A stretch of DNA of 64,000 nt, taken from contig NC_064676.1 of assembly GCF_023278565.1 (NCBI RefSeq), forward strand, positions 1,612,001-1,676,000, read 5' to 3'. How positions within the stretch are numbered: the stretch's first letter is position 1; every line of letters starts with the position of its first letter. Source of the DNA: Colletotrichum lupini (taxonomy: Eukaryota; Ascomycota; Sordariomycetes; Glomerellales; Glomerellaceae). Below the pieces are notes generated by a model, which ran no database searches, was not told the origin of the DNA, and was given only the letters and a program-made list of their open reading frames with translations. Position numbers and translations under genes: made by a program. Positions 35,236-47,518 of this stretch are shown here, piece after piece.

Positions 35236-38185
35236 TTTGGACGGCTGGATTCGTGCCAAGGGGATTTTTGAACGTATAGATGTTTCTTGACTGTGCGCCT
35301 TTTCGGTGGCCTACACTTTTTTCGGTGCGAGTGTCGTGATGCCGAGAGGGAAAGTTGGTTGGAGTTTGGTTATTTTGGGTTGGTTTTGAGTTGCGGGTAG
35401 ACGCAGGATGCGTCGTGGACCCGAGGATGGGATGAGGTGTTACGTGTGTTGCGTGTTGCGTGTTGCGACCCGAGGGATGTGCGAGATGCGATATGCGGGA
35501 ATGCGATCCGCTAGACGACCGTTTTTTGCGACACAAGTGATGTGCAGAGCGCAAAGACCGGGTGAGGGAAAATCAGATGTTGATCACCTGGCGCGGGGTG
35601 GGCTGGCCTTTTCCTCTACACTACCTAATGTCGGTAGGCACAAAAAGGGAGCCAGTGGCGAACGAAAGGGTGGGAGAGAAGAAAGCGTTGGAGCTAAGTA
35701 AAGGTGTCGCGGTGTCAAATGTCGGTAAGCCAGCGGCGGCGGCGGGTTGTAGTTATGGTTGTGGTTGTGGTGGGAATGTGAAGAACAGGACGAGTACCTT
35801 TCGTCTGGTGTTGGCGGGCGGGAGATGCGCTATTCATATAACACTCATCCCACACCAACAACGAAGAGTCTAGGCTCTCTGGCTCGGCTGCAAGGAAGGT
35901 ATGTATGCACAGGGGTGGGAAGGAAAGGGAAGGGGAAGGGACGGGGAGTTGGCAGATGGCAGGTTGAATCAAGGTCCTCGTCGCTTCCGTAGAAGGGGGG
36001 AGGGGTGACTGGACTGGGCCTGCCTACCTGCCTGCCTGGCAGTTGCCCCTCCTTCTGCAAACCAACTAATGGGAAAACACCAAGAAATTGGCCTGTGAGA
36101 GAGTTGCGCTGCGGTAATATCATGCACCACCTCTTACCCTTCTCAGCTTGGTTGGTTGGGTGTGTGTCAGCCCAAGATCAAAACCGCCCACTGCCCAGCG
36201 GGAAGGGGACATCCACGCAGGCCAGGCTGCCTTGCATCCATCTTCCCCCTTCAACTACTCCGTCCACTCGGGTTCAGCTATCCGTACTAAGCCACAACCA
36301 AGTCAGAGAAGCAAACCCGCATAACAAGCACATGGACGACGAAACTACGAATTACACTACAGCACTCCGTAAAAGCCCACAGTAGATCCGGGACGGGAGC
36401 GCCGAGATGCTACATAGATGGACGCACGTACGGGCACGCAAGAGTGGATGTGAGCATGCACGGGTATGGAGAAGTATTAACCCCAAAGAACAGAGACCGG
36501 ATATTCGAGAAGAGAGAAAGAGGCGCACGCAAAACACAGCCTGGACGTGTGTTGCTTGACATGCAGATGGATACTGTATACAATCATTCATTGGGTGAAA
36601 TGGTATCTAGAGCCAAGGTACTGTGCAGCAACAACTCCAATTCCAAAACTCCAGATGGACCACCTCATGCGATTCCAACCTTTTTGCACCAGTGTCAAGT
36701 TCAACCCAACCCATCCAAAACATCCCATCGCTTCCTTCCTTTCCCTTCCCTTCCGCTCCCCTCCCTCCTCTTTCCTGCCCCTTCCTTAGTACCACAGATG
36801 CACCTGCCATGGGAAGTTCTCCCGCCCTCCATTCCGTCCTCTGGTCTGGGACTTGGGAGGGGAGGTGGTCGGCTGTCACCTGGCACCTTCCTTCCCATCG
36901 TGTGGCAGACAAGGGTGCGCCATTGGGCAATTGAGGCCTTATGACGCCAGCGGGCACGTCACGCCAGAAATTGGGAAAATCAAGTTGTAAAACCCCGAGG
37001 CGGTCGACCATCGGTACGTACACTCCAACATTGACCGGGATCACTGGGCACGCGGCACGTCCACTCCCTCCTCCCGGCCTCGGCCCCAAGTTCCCAACCA
37101 CTCAGATGCTCAGAACAGAGGGAGTAGAGAGCTTTCTATCCAAACCTTCCAAAGAGCTAAGCTGTGCGCAACATGCTCCCTCCTTGATCGCAAAGCGCCG
37201 CACCAGCAATCACCAAAAGAGAAGGGCAGAGCTTCCAGACCACTCATTCGCTCGACTCACTGTAGCCGCCCTACATCTCCAGCTGCACTCTGCGCACTCT
37301 GCACTGCTTCACGGCGTCCGGCACCTGGTCCTGTCCGTAAGACGGAAAATTGAAAATTCCAAGGATGTTACCGTAACTGTCATGTCGTCGTGCATGTCTC
37401 TCCGCCGCCCTATCATCAATAGCCCGCCCACAGATCCCAACAGGCTGGGGATGCCAGACCACAACCGGGGAATCTTCCAAAACGCTTCCATCCTTTGAGT
37501 TCTCAGCTCTCCCCCCCATCTCGGCCATATCTGGGCCATCTGGGGCCACCCCTGATCGTGGGGTTTGCAGGGCTGAGCTTGTCAGATTGGGTTCTGTGTG
37601 TGAGCTGGCAGTCGCACGTCTCCGCTCCATTATCCTTCTCGTCCCAACCTTCTTTTTTCTTCCCTCGCCCAAGCGTAGCGTCTGTGTCCGGCTCTGTTCG
37701 TCGGGCTGCAAAGGAGGCAACATTTCTCTCAGATCTACTTTCCCCTTCTGCAGGACAAGAGACCACCTTTCGATGCGTGTATGCCGGTAGACGAGTAGCG
37801 GAAGGGCTAGCTGGCCTCAAATCTCCGTTGGGCGCCCATCCCACGATGCCAAGCCGATGAGCCAACACCCATCCCCAATCCATCGATCGTCCCCATCCTG
37901 CCGGCGCCAGACTGGCAGCCCAATCTTTGACGTGCCTTGGGTGAGTGTGTTCGGCGATTCGTGAAGCAGCCGGCAGTCGAAGAATCGACAATCTACATAG
38001 GCCCAACCACTTCCACAAAGAAGACCCTTGCACCCAGGGTCCTGGCGCCGGCTCGGGTGCCCCCGAGCTTCCTGGCTTCGATCCAAGGCAGTTGCACTTG
38101 TCAGACCAGGGCCGTCATGTAGTCCAAGGTAGCTGGTGGTGTCGTGCTGTTGCCAGAGGCGTACCGCGGTATGCGTCCCGCAAAC
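35236..38185. other. Intergenic region downstream of the CorA-like gene
   Basis: About 3 kb with no supported gene. It should hold the promoter of the Pro/His-rich gene and the 3' end of the CorA-like gene, both on minus. C/T-rich tracts near 36720-36790 and 37650-37680 look like promoter pyrimidine tracts. Open frames such as 37503-38033 (minus) have no domain. Confidence 0.4.
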
Positions 38186-41100
38186 TCACGTCCGTTGGCT
38201 TCGTCGTCTGTCCAGCCGCCTCGTGAAGCTCTGCTTGGCCGACATTGGCCGACTATACACAGCCCGCGGAGCATTGATAACCTCGATACCGGCATGCTGT
38301 TGGTAGCCAGGCTTCTCGGACATGTCCCCGCCACTGTACGATGAAACGGGAAACTTTGTGCCCAGTCTGTCGTCGCCTCGCAATTTTCTGAGCACCCAGT
38401 CGACGAGGTGTCCTATCTCGCCCATCCACCACAGACCCAGCACAATCGTTAAGATGGTGACGGGTATCGCGGTAGCCCAGTACAACCACTGCCCGGCCTC
38501 CATGTCTCGGATGTCGCTAGAGTTCATCCCGAAGACGCTCGAGACGGCGCTCAGAGGCAAAAAGATAATGGTGACAATAGTAAAGGCATAAATCGCCTGC
38601 TCTTGCCGGTCCTTGGTCACCGCGGCATTGTTGAGGTTCTAGTTCAACTCGTTAGCGTGCCCATCCCAGAATCTAAGATGTCACAAGCGGTCTCGAACAA
38701 CTACTCACCGTCTGTTCCAAAACGTCAGCCTGTTCAGCATACTCTTCAAAGTCCCTGCTCCGCCGCTCAAGTAGCTGCGTGCACTCCGCCGCCAGGAGAT
38801 CCCTGAAGCCAGCCGCGTCCGTGGACGGAAGCTTGTAAAAGTCGGACACCTCTGCACTGGCAGCCATGACCATGGGCTCCAGCAGCACCTGCACGTCTTC
38901 GTCATCGCCGGCGCCATGTCTGCCGCTGCTTCTACCCATCCGCAAATGAGGCTTGAGAGAAGCTGTTTCGCGGTAGTTGGCTGCGGCGATCTGAGTTCGA
39001 GCCGATCGGTGAAGCTTCGCTGCTGCGGATGAACCTTCTTGACGAGAGGCTAGGATAGAGCTAAAGACACTGTTTTGCGCTGCAATTGCGCGGTTAATCA
39101 CGCTCAGTTCCTGGCACAAGAAGTTGATTCGTTGCTGGTACGAGATGTCCGACTGCCCGTTTGCAATCTCGTTTTCCTGCCCGCAATGTCAGTGCATGAT
39201 ACAAAAGTAGATAGTCCACACACCGCGAGTACTCCAAACTTACCAATGATCTGAGATACTCTGAATAAGTGTCTGTAATTCCCGCATACTTTCCAGACGT
39301 GTTGGACAAGAGGCCGTAGCTGATCAGGGACACCACCTCGAGCGGGAGGACGGAAGACCGTTCCAGCAGATTAAGGCTTGACAGCCTTTCCATCATGTGC
39401 TTCATCCCGTTCTTGACCAGCGTGTCCGCCACCTCCAGATGGTCCTCCCACATGTGCGTTTCGTGACTCGCGTAGATCAGGCCCATGACCAGATGAAGCC
39501 AGGCTCGGATCAGCTCCAGCGGAACGTCGATATCCACCCGGTCTGTGGGTTCGGCATGAGACAGGATGCTCTTGAAGGCGATGACGGGGAGGGCCATTTG
39601 GCGCAATGCTTTTCTGACCGTGGGGGCATTTGCGTAGACGGCTTCGCGACGTGTCTTGTCGAGGTTGTTCGGATGAGACTCACCCTCGGTGGTCTCGGGC
39701 TGAGGAATCTGAAAGCCGTTAGCATCTAATAGGGGCTCATGAGACAAACAATAGCCTTACTCTGACCAAGTTCATCACGGCACCCCAAAACCTCTCCGTT
39801 GTCGGTCCATCAAACAATGGAGGCAAGAAGAAGCGGAACAAAGAGTCAGCCGCGTTAAAGATATCAACACGCTCGTCATAATCTTGCTTCTTCCACAACT
39901 TCTTAGTATTTTGCATCTGCGCCCCCTGCTGCTCGAGATACTCAAATACTTCATTTCTCGTCGACATTTCAGCCTCCAGATACGTCCGCCGATCTGGCCC
40001 GTTGGTCTCAGCCGTCAAAAACTCCTCGACTTCGGACAGCTGTTTCTGAAGGACGATAAAGTTGGGACCTTCCATTGGGCTGGGCGATCTTGCTTCGGCC
40101 CAGCTGAATACGTGAAACATCTCGTTGGTCTTGTTGGACTGTCCCGGTGGGAAGCTCATCCGGTTTCCAGCTGATGATCTGGGCAGCTGTAGGCCACCAG
40201 ACGATTGCCCTACATTGCAGCTCAGGCCTTGTTTGATAGGTCTCAAAATGCCGCTTGGCGGTAATTGTGGTGGTGTGCTATAAGTTTATCAACCCAATGC
40301 TCTGATTGGAGCGAATTCACGGAGACTTACCATGTTTCCATGCTGATCACGACATTCCTGCGAGAGGTCCTGGCGAATTGAAGCACCTTCCACCAACGCG
40401 CTTCCGTCAAAAGACGACCGTTGAAGTGGAAACGGACCGCCTTTGGCCAGAAATCGGCAAAGTGCGCAATAAACGCAAACCAGGTTCTGCACTCCTCGAG
40501 AGGAAACGACCACATCACCGACTCGCCGTGCTGGATAAGTATTCGTCCCGTGTCTGCGCCCAAGGTCGGATCTCTCGCCGGCTCAGACGTCATCGTGACA
40601 GTCTCGCCGCGCAGGGCTTCTTCGTACATGGAACCGCAGGTGATGAGCAGCGAGTTATCCAGGACGATACACCACAGCTGTCGAATGTGGAAGCACATGT
40701 CTTTTCCTCCGTTTCCAATTTGCCGCGTCGCCTGGAGCATATCCCGTTTCTGCGAGTTCCTTGAGAACGCTAACTGCAGCAGCGTGAGGGGTGGGTATGC
40801 TCCCGGGTTTCCCGTGGCCAGGATTCCAGAATACTCTTCGAGTGAAAAGTACGGGATGCAGAGCCAAGTCACGGAACGCTTTCCTGTCGCCGAGCCTTTG
40901 GCTTGGTCTCCTCCGCGTTGGAGGGGCAGTTCGAGGTGGCTGGGCTCCATGTGCTTGACCGTCGTGTCGCGAGAGGTGCGGATGGTTTTGGAGTAATTTT
41001 TCCTCACATCGGAGAGCAGCTTGCGGATGTCATTTTGTTCCGACTCGGAGAGTGCGCGAGAAATCTCATTCTACTCAGAGTTAGCACTTGTCTCCTAAGA

Positions 41101-42133
41101 TTGGTGGTTTGAGTAAAGACTTACAGTAAACTCGTCAAAGTTCATCATGTCTTGCTGTACATGCCTATAAGATGGTTAGTATTCCGAGGACACTAAAGAA
41201 CACACACACCACTTACAGCCATCTAAAAAGCGATTGCCGCCTTCTCTTGGTGTCATAGACAACATCCAAAGCAGCCGAATGCACACCGCCTAGGACGCCC
41301 TCACCAGTGTACATTGACTGATACACATGAAGCGCCGTACTCAACGGCGGCTCCTCCCCTCTCAACGTAGAGTCATCCGAGAACGGGATATCCAAATCCG
41401 ACCCATCGTCGTCTCTAGCCGGGTCGGACGACGAGCGCGCCGGGTCAAAGGCATATACCTTGCCCGACGTCTCCTCCAAATCGACCCAGTCCTCAACCTC
41501 CTCGACGGGAGTGAGGTACTCCTGGCCCGTAAAGTCTGGCGGCATCGGGAATCCGTCTAGGTCGAAGCTCTGCTCGTCCGACTCCGTGCCCTCGTTGGCA
41601 ATGATGGACGGCACGGGTACGATTTCAGGTTCTTGCGGTGGTGACTGCTGCCTCGTCTGCATCTGCGCCTCTTCTGGTATCGCTGCAGGGAAGACGATGT
41701 TCTGCAGCTGGGTGTTCGTGTTGCCAGTGGCGGGCATATCATACACCACGGGAACAGAAAGCGGCGTCTTGGCCCGTCTTCTGGGAGCATACGATTCCAG
41801 AGGTGATGTGAAGCGCTCAAGTGGTGATGATGTGAACCTCTCCAAAGGTGACTGGAATCGCACAAATGGCGAAACGACCCTCCGGCTCCTCTGACTCCGT
41901 TGACTCCCCTGCCGTCCCGGGGCTCTGGGTGGCGGGGTGGGCGGCACAGGTTCGTAGATGGGATCCCCCTTGCGGAACTCCTCAATCAGCTGGACGAGGT
42001 GCGCCGTTTGAGCTTCTCTGCTGCTGTACTGGCTCCTGAGGCTTTGGGCTGAGGCTCTGCTGCTGTTGCTGTAGGGGAAGAGGGACTGGCCTCCCCGCCG
42101 GCGAGGTTGGGGTGAAGGTTCGTACTGTGACAT
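38186..42133 (-). CDS. CorA-like Mg2+ transporter domain protein with long N-terminus
   Basis: Seven exons, complement(38186..38638, 38709..39176, 39244..39708, 39761..40277, 40331..41070, 41125..41164, 41217..42133), 1,199 aa. All six introns (52-70 nt) have GTAAG/GTGAG donors, CTAAC-type branches in most, and phases that join exactly. The second exon is only 40 nt. Residues 1-305 are Ser/Pro/Arg-rich and probably disordered and cytosolic. Residues ~560-1060 are helical and contain the conserved block ending in SYQQRINFLCQELSVINR, typical of the CorA stalk. The C-terminus has TM1 (~1065-1085), the GMN signature at 1086-1088, TM2 (~1100-1122) and a basic tail. CorA proteins are pentameric divalent-cation channels, and GMN forms the selectivity loop. 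This long-N-terminus version is common in filamentous fungi, and whether it transports Mg2+ is untested. Start: ATG at 42133; the upstream in-frame codon is TTG. Confidence 0.88.
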
Positions 42134-43770
42134 CGTGAAGGTTACCCTTCGCAAGAGCCGGGTATGATACTGTGGGTGGCCTTGCTGTTTCTGTGCCGTA
42201 GCACCGTGTAAAGTCTGTCGTTTTGGTGTAAGTGCCGTTTGGTGGGGTTTCCCTTGGACCCTGGTATTAATCGAGTGGTGATAATATTTTCTCCTTCTCC
42301 AAACGGCAAGGTGGTATTGGATATCCTTTAATTATCGATAGATTGCAAAATAAGCGAACGCCTCTTTAGATCGGCGGCGCCCCCGAAACCAAGATGCACC
42401 ACTTATTAAATAGAATGCTTGCCATGACTGCCCAGTACTATGTAATAGCAGCAAATCACCATGGCAAAATGCAACCTACCCAGCCCGACCGAAAAAACCA
42501 CCAGCCACCCGGTTGTTGCAACTAAAAGGAGGCAGGGCAGGGCCGACACTAAACACGGGGCCCGCAAGCGCCGTTGCCCATCACCTCAGTTACTGCCGTT
42601 ACTGCCATGGCGCCAGTCTGAGCGCTGGGCCGTTGGTGGCTTTTTGTGCCTTGTAGGGGGATACCACGGCAGGTACAGAGGGCCGTGAGCCTGTGAAGGG
42701 CCAAGCAGACGCCAGGAACCGTCAACCACTGCAGGTTCCCACCCACGCCGCACAGAGGATGGAGACGGTAGAACACGTTAGCGGCGGTGGTTCTTGCCTT
42801 GCCCCGCCATCTTCAGCGGTGAAGACACGGGCCCGGGAGGCCCCAGCTTGCAAAATAAGGCTGATTGGCACTAAACGTGCTGGGCCCAGCCACTGCCGTG
42901 GCGACGATGCAGGTGGCTTCCCTGTAGCTCAGACAGACGCTCATCTCACCTCACTCTTAGCTTCTTCACTGAGTACCACATTCTTCATAGCCAGGATTGT
43001 CACATTCACGTCAAGTCACGAGTTGCTGGGTGTTGTGCCCAGATCTCTTATTATTAGTGTCTTCTTTTGAAGACGAGAGTCTCCGAGTTCTTTTGATGCA
43101 TCCGAGTATCCGTAAACCGAGATCCCTCAACTCCAGACTTGTAAACCAGGGGGTATCGTGAAATGAACCTGTCCCAGAACCGAAAATCGAATGGGTATCT
43201 GCTTTTTCATAACCATAACCATAACCGTAACCGTGACCGTGGCTGGCCATGCCAAGAGACGAAAAGTGAAAGCAGAGCCAGCAAGCAAGCTTCTCAGTCC
43301 ATGGTGTCCACTGGGTGAATGGGTACCTCCTCCAAGGTCCCGTCACATTCATACACCTCCAAACAGAATAGAAAAAGAAAGAAAAAAAGCTGTCTGGTGC
43401 CGAAAAAATCATGTCTTATCTTCCATTCGCTTGAAGGACTGGTCCAGGAGGTCCAATCTGCGAGATGGTTTTGAGCGAGTCAAGTCATCCGTCTAGCTCT
43501 TGCCGCGGAGGATCAAGTAAAGTCGAAAGCCGCAATGATGGAGTACCGTAATCGCAACAAAAGAAGCTCGGTGGTCAATGCAGAGAAACGAAGATTTCGC
43601 GTCCGTATTGCCAAAATGAAGTAATCCGATTTGAAGCATGGTAGCGAGAATATCGATGTCCCAAGTGAATGCCAAAGGTTGATGAGTATCCAGCAAAGGC
43701 AAGAAAGGGCTGTACCATCCAGATAAGAAGAAACTCAAAGCTCCGTGCTTATTCGGTCAAGACTGCCATC
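42134..43770. other. Intergenic region between the BTB-like and CorA-like genes
   Basis: Contains the presumed promoter of the CorA-like gene (minus) and the 3' flank of the BTB-like gene. A small GGTTAT/GGTTAC imperfect repeat (minus-strand reading) lies at about 43206-43235. No gene is supported. Confidence 0.4.
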
Positions 43771-45581
43771 TTAGCCAGTGAACGAGTAGCCGGGATCGAT
43801 GCCAAAGCCAGAAAGACGACGGCACATCTCATCGACGGACTCCTGGTAGAACGGAACCATCGCGGGACCAGACAAGGCAGGACGCGAGGAAGGACCGGCA
43901 GGGTTAATGGGCTCTTCGTAGAAGAATTGGCTCTCATCGATCTTCTCCTCAACCCACTCCATGTTCTCGTCAAAGATCTTGGGGAAGTCGGGAAGCAGAC
44001 CCTCGTAGTAGAACTCCTCCCACTCGGAACGCCAGGGGAACGGAAGGCCCTCCCAGAGACTCTGAGTCAGCGGATTGAAGCTAGGCTGGCGGCGCAGAAA
44101 GGGAAGCACGACGGTCGCCACCTTGGCAAAAGCCACCTTCATGGGCTTGAGCTCCTCGTTGAGGGGGTTGTCGAGGTACAGATGGATAAGCGCCATCCGG
44201 AAGGGAACCTCGAATCCAGCCATCTTATTGAACTCTTTGATCTGGTAGTAGAAGTACCGGCCGCCGAACGCGACGCGGTACATCTCGTACGCCTCCTCCA
44301 TGTTGTCAAGCTGGCTCTTGAGCATTGACGAGACGCCGAAGCGGTACGCCGGGCCATAGAACATGACGTTGTTGATGACAGGACGGGTGTCCCAGATACA
44401 ATCCCGGTTGACCCTGTGGCCAGGGAGGTCTGCCAACATTCGAATTAGAGAATAATTGAGAAAGAAAGTCCCAACAGTTACTTACCACCGTTGTAGATGA
44501 AGAAGATGACCGGGCTGAGGTACGCCATCGCGCAGTCGCTCAGGTCGAGGTGGGTCTTGCCGTCCTGTTCATCAACCGAAAATATCAGAACATTGCAATC
44601 TTCCATCGAACCTCAATAGCAAACTTACCTCGTGGGCAGGAGGAAGGAGCCCCGCCAATTTGGTGGCCTCGGAGGTAACGATGTCGCGATGACATCCGAT
44701 CATCGTGCCCTCACGGACATGGAGGAACAAGTTATGGGTCTCTCTTTTCAGGAGGAGCCTGGAGTAGGAAGAAGAAAGAAAGAAAAGTCAGCAATTTGTT
44801 TTATGTTTCCGCATCTTGATGAGCCTCAGACTTACCCAGCGCGGTGGTCTCGCTCGAGCGAGGCGATCATGGCTCTTCTGAGCGCCTCGTCCTTAGCCGA
44901 AGCCTCGGACGAGGCGACAGCCACCTCTTCTTCGGTCGCGGTCGGGATTGCCGGTCCCTTCCCCTTCTCTTCCATCCCCTCGTCCGCCGGGAGAGGAACG
45001 TTGGCCGCGTCGATGACGGCAGGATCAGCAGCCACGTCAGGAGCTGCGGTTGAAGACCCTCCGACCACCGAAATGGCCGGAATCTCCGGTAGCAGCCACT
45101 GACGAGCTGCGTCCTCCGCCGCCTTCTTCGCAGCGAGCTTTTCTTGACGCTTCTGGTTGACCATCTCGGCGGTGTTGTCGGCGATGGAGGAAGAGGTGGC
45201 AGTAGTATCACGCTTGAGGATCGTGATAGTTGGAGGAGAAGAGGAAGATGGGTAATTGCTCTCCCTCAAAAGGGAAGAGGCAACACCAAATTCCTCCGCT
45301 CCTCCCACCACCGAGACGGGGTCAGAAGAAGAAGAAGAAGAAGAAGAAGAAGAAGAGGAAGGGCAAGGGCTTTCAGCCCGTGAGGCTGCAAGATCCTGCC
45401 CCTCCCCCTCCTTCACCTCCTCCCCAGTGTATCCCGTGAGGGATGGGAAGTCGGCGGCAGAGGGCGGAGGGGGAGCTGGATGCGGGGAGGGTTGCTGGTT
45501 GACTAAGACCTCTTGGCGCAGAGGACTGGGGCTGGGCGTTGTGCCCGTGGCGGCAATCTGGGCCCATGAGCGAGGGGCCAT
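43771..45581 (-). CDS. BTB/POZ-like domain protein
   Basis: Four exons, complement(43771..44429, 44486..44564, 44629..44758, 44836..45581), 537 aa. Introns of 56, 64 and 77 nt have GTAAGT donors and join in phase. Residues 1-248 are low in complexity: Pro-rich, then a run of twelve Ser encoded by an AGA/GAA-type microsatellite, then an Ala/Glu/Lys helix. The spliced join creates a block (~250-318) with BTB features: F-L-H-V-R-E-G near the start, C-H-R-D-I-V-T-S-E before a Leu-rich helix, and an F-F-I-Y-N-G-D turn, followed by a YRFGVSSMLKSQLDN helix, typical of the region after a BTB fold. The C-terminal half (~330-537) is Tyr/Phe/Trp-rich with no named domain. BTB proteins mediate dimerisation or cullin-3 substrate choice; the role here is unknown. 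I started at the ATG at 45581 because the upstream in-frame extension begins with TTG. The BTB call is moderate; the gene model is strong. Confidence 0.75.
45323..45357 (+). repeat. AGA/GAA triplet microsatellite inside the BTB-like gene
   Basis: A run of about a dozen AGA/GAA triplets on the + strand, read on the minus strand as consecutive Ser codons in the disordered N-terminus of the BTB-like protein. The length is likely to vary between strains. Confidence 0.85.
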
Positions 45582-47518
45582 TGTGGTGGTAGTGGTAATG
45601 GTGACTGTTTGTAAAAAGCGCGCAAAGGCCAAAGCAACTAGATGGATGTTAACAATCTAGAAGATTAGGCGAGATGGAAATCTGGTATAAAAGTCTTACG
45701 GGCATGAAATGTGATGGATAGTCGGTGGTGATGTTGTTGCGCGCGCAAGAAAAAAAAGACCAAACAGAGGTGAAAGGAAAAGGGAAAGGGAAAGGGCCCA
45801 GGGTCAAGAACATACCTTTTTTGGCCAACAGCCCTATATTGTAATGAAGCGGAATGTGCCTTCGCTCACACCGCCCATGAGGTCGCTTGGTAGCGGTGTT
45901 GAAGTATTCAGGTGATGATGTGGTGTGTATTCCAGTCTCGATTATCCATCCTTCACTTCATCTCACTCAGGTGTCTTTTCGAGGCATTGATGAGATGAGC
46001 CGCACCTACCTCAAGAGATGTGAGCAGAAAGAGCACTTTGTGTGTTCTAAAGGGTAACAAACTAGCGAAAACTGGATTTGTTATAATGAACAGTTATTCT
46101 CTTGAGCTGACAAAAGGGTGCTTGTACCCGAACAGTTTCTTTCTCCTTGAAGATCTCCATAACAAGTTCATCCAAACCTCAGCTGAGGAAGCTGGAATGG
46201 TATGGGATGTGTCGAAGCCTCATAATATGCCATGCTCCAGGGCCTTATGCAAAGACCATCGATCGTGAGGAGGAACTTGGCCCCTCATCTCTTGGAGGGA
46301 GGGCAGGATAAAGACAGAAGCGTTGCCGAATGCTTGACCACTAGGCAGCAATATGGCACATAAAGATATCCAAGATTTCCCTTGATCGAACAAAGGCTTG
46401 GAGTCTTTCATCGCGGTTTGTTTGTTCAAGACAAACCGGCATATATGTCTAGGGCCTTTGTCAATTTGGGGTGGCACTCTACATGTTCGACCCGTGGGAT
46501 ACTCAAAGGCTTCAGGCAAGCAAAGAACAAGCGCTGAACACATATCCTCCGCAACTCAATAACTTCTAGTTACTTGTATGAGGCTAGCTCAAGCCACTTC
46601 CGTTCCCGCTACAAGGGGTAATCTTTCTCGGATCTTGCTAAGGCGCGAAGAACATTCCTCGAAGTTGCTACCGCTCAGAGACAGCGATGTTTCCTTCTTT
46701 CCGTTTGACGACCATCATGACTTGTACAACCAATGGGATGGTTGAGTTGAATGAGTAAAGCAGTTGATGACAGGCTGAGAATGGATTCATGTAAGCTAAC
46801 GTCTTTAAGGTCAAACCGACGTTGAGCAAGTTGCCATGTCGTTGGTCGTCTTACATAAGCGGCCATGAGAAGGACATTGACGCACATTGTCCGGCCGAAA
46901 CCGAAGTACCTTGTCCACGAATACCTTAATGCAGGTCCACTCCCGCCCGTCCTCTCTGCCGCAGCTTCTTGCAACACCTCAAGACTTGAGAATGCAAAGC
47001 TCGCTGCCCCAAAATCTCTGGGGCATAGGCGATGTAAGGTGAAAACTGACAATGGATCTAACCAAGCCCCCCCTGGTCTCGTCCCAAACCCGAGTCGTGC
47101 TAGCTGGCAATTGAGTGTCGTGCCACAGTCCTCCAGCGGCCCGCCGATCTCCGCGGCACTCGATTCCGTCACCACTAAATGCCCCTCCCGCGCGGTGCCT
47201 TGAAGTGGGGGCCCTTGACGGATTGTAGCTCTCTCCTTGGGCCGAAAGCTTCGGCCACCGGTTTCCTTATTTGAATAAATGGGGAACGCGGCATCATCAT
47301 CAGGTCCGAGAAACGTAGCTTCAGCCCCTAGCTTTCGACCATGATTAAAGGAGTCATAAAACCCAGCAACATACCGCATTCGTTCAAAATGTATCGGCGT
47401 ATAAGAAAGACGAGGCAAACGACTACATCAATCACCTGAAAGCTAAACCCTTTCAATTCTCGCAAAGTCCACTTACACGAACCATCGTCTTATACTCAGC
47501 CCGATCTACCTATCAAAA
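45582..47518. other. Divergent promoter region (BTB-like and MDR genes)
   Basis: The minus-strand BTB-like gene and the plus-strand oxidoreductase diverge from this 1.9-kb spacer, so it should hold both promoters. A 247-codon open frame on minus (46675-47418) lies directly upstream of the oxidoreductase, but it starts at TTG, has no domain and is probably chance. Confidence 0.4.

Noticed and set aside
37503..38033. 176-codon open frame on the minus strand
   Set aside because: Starts at a non-ATG-like position downstream of the CorA stop; no domain.
46675..47418. 247-codon open frame on the minus strand
   Set aside because: Starts at TTG, has no domain or coding-like composition, and occupies the promoter of the oxidoreductase.
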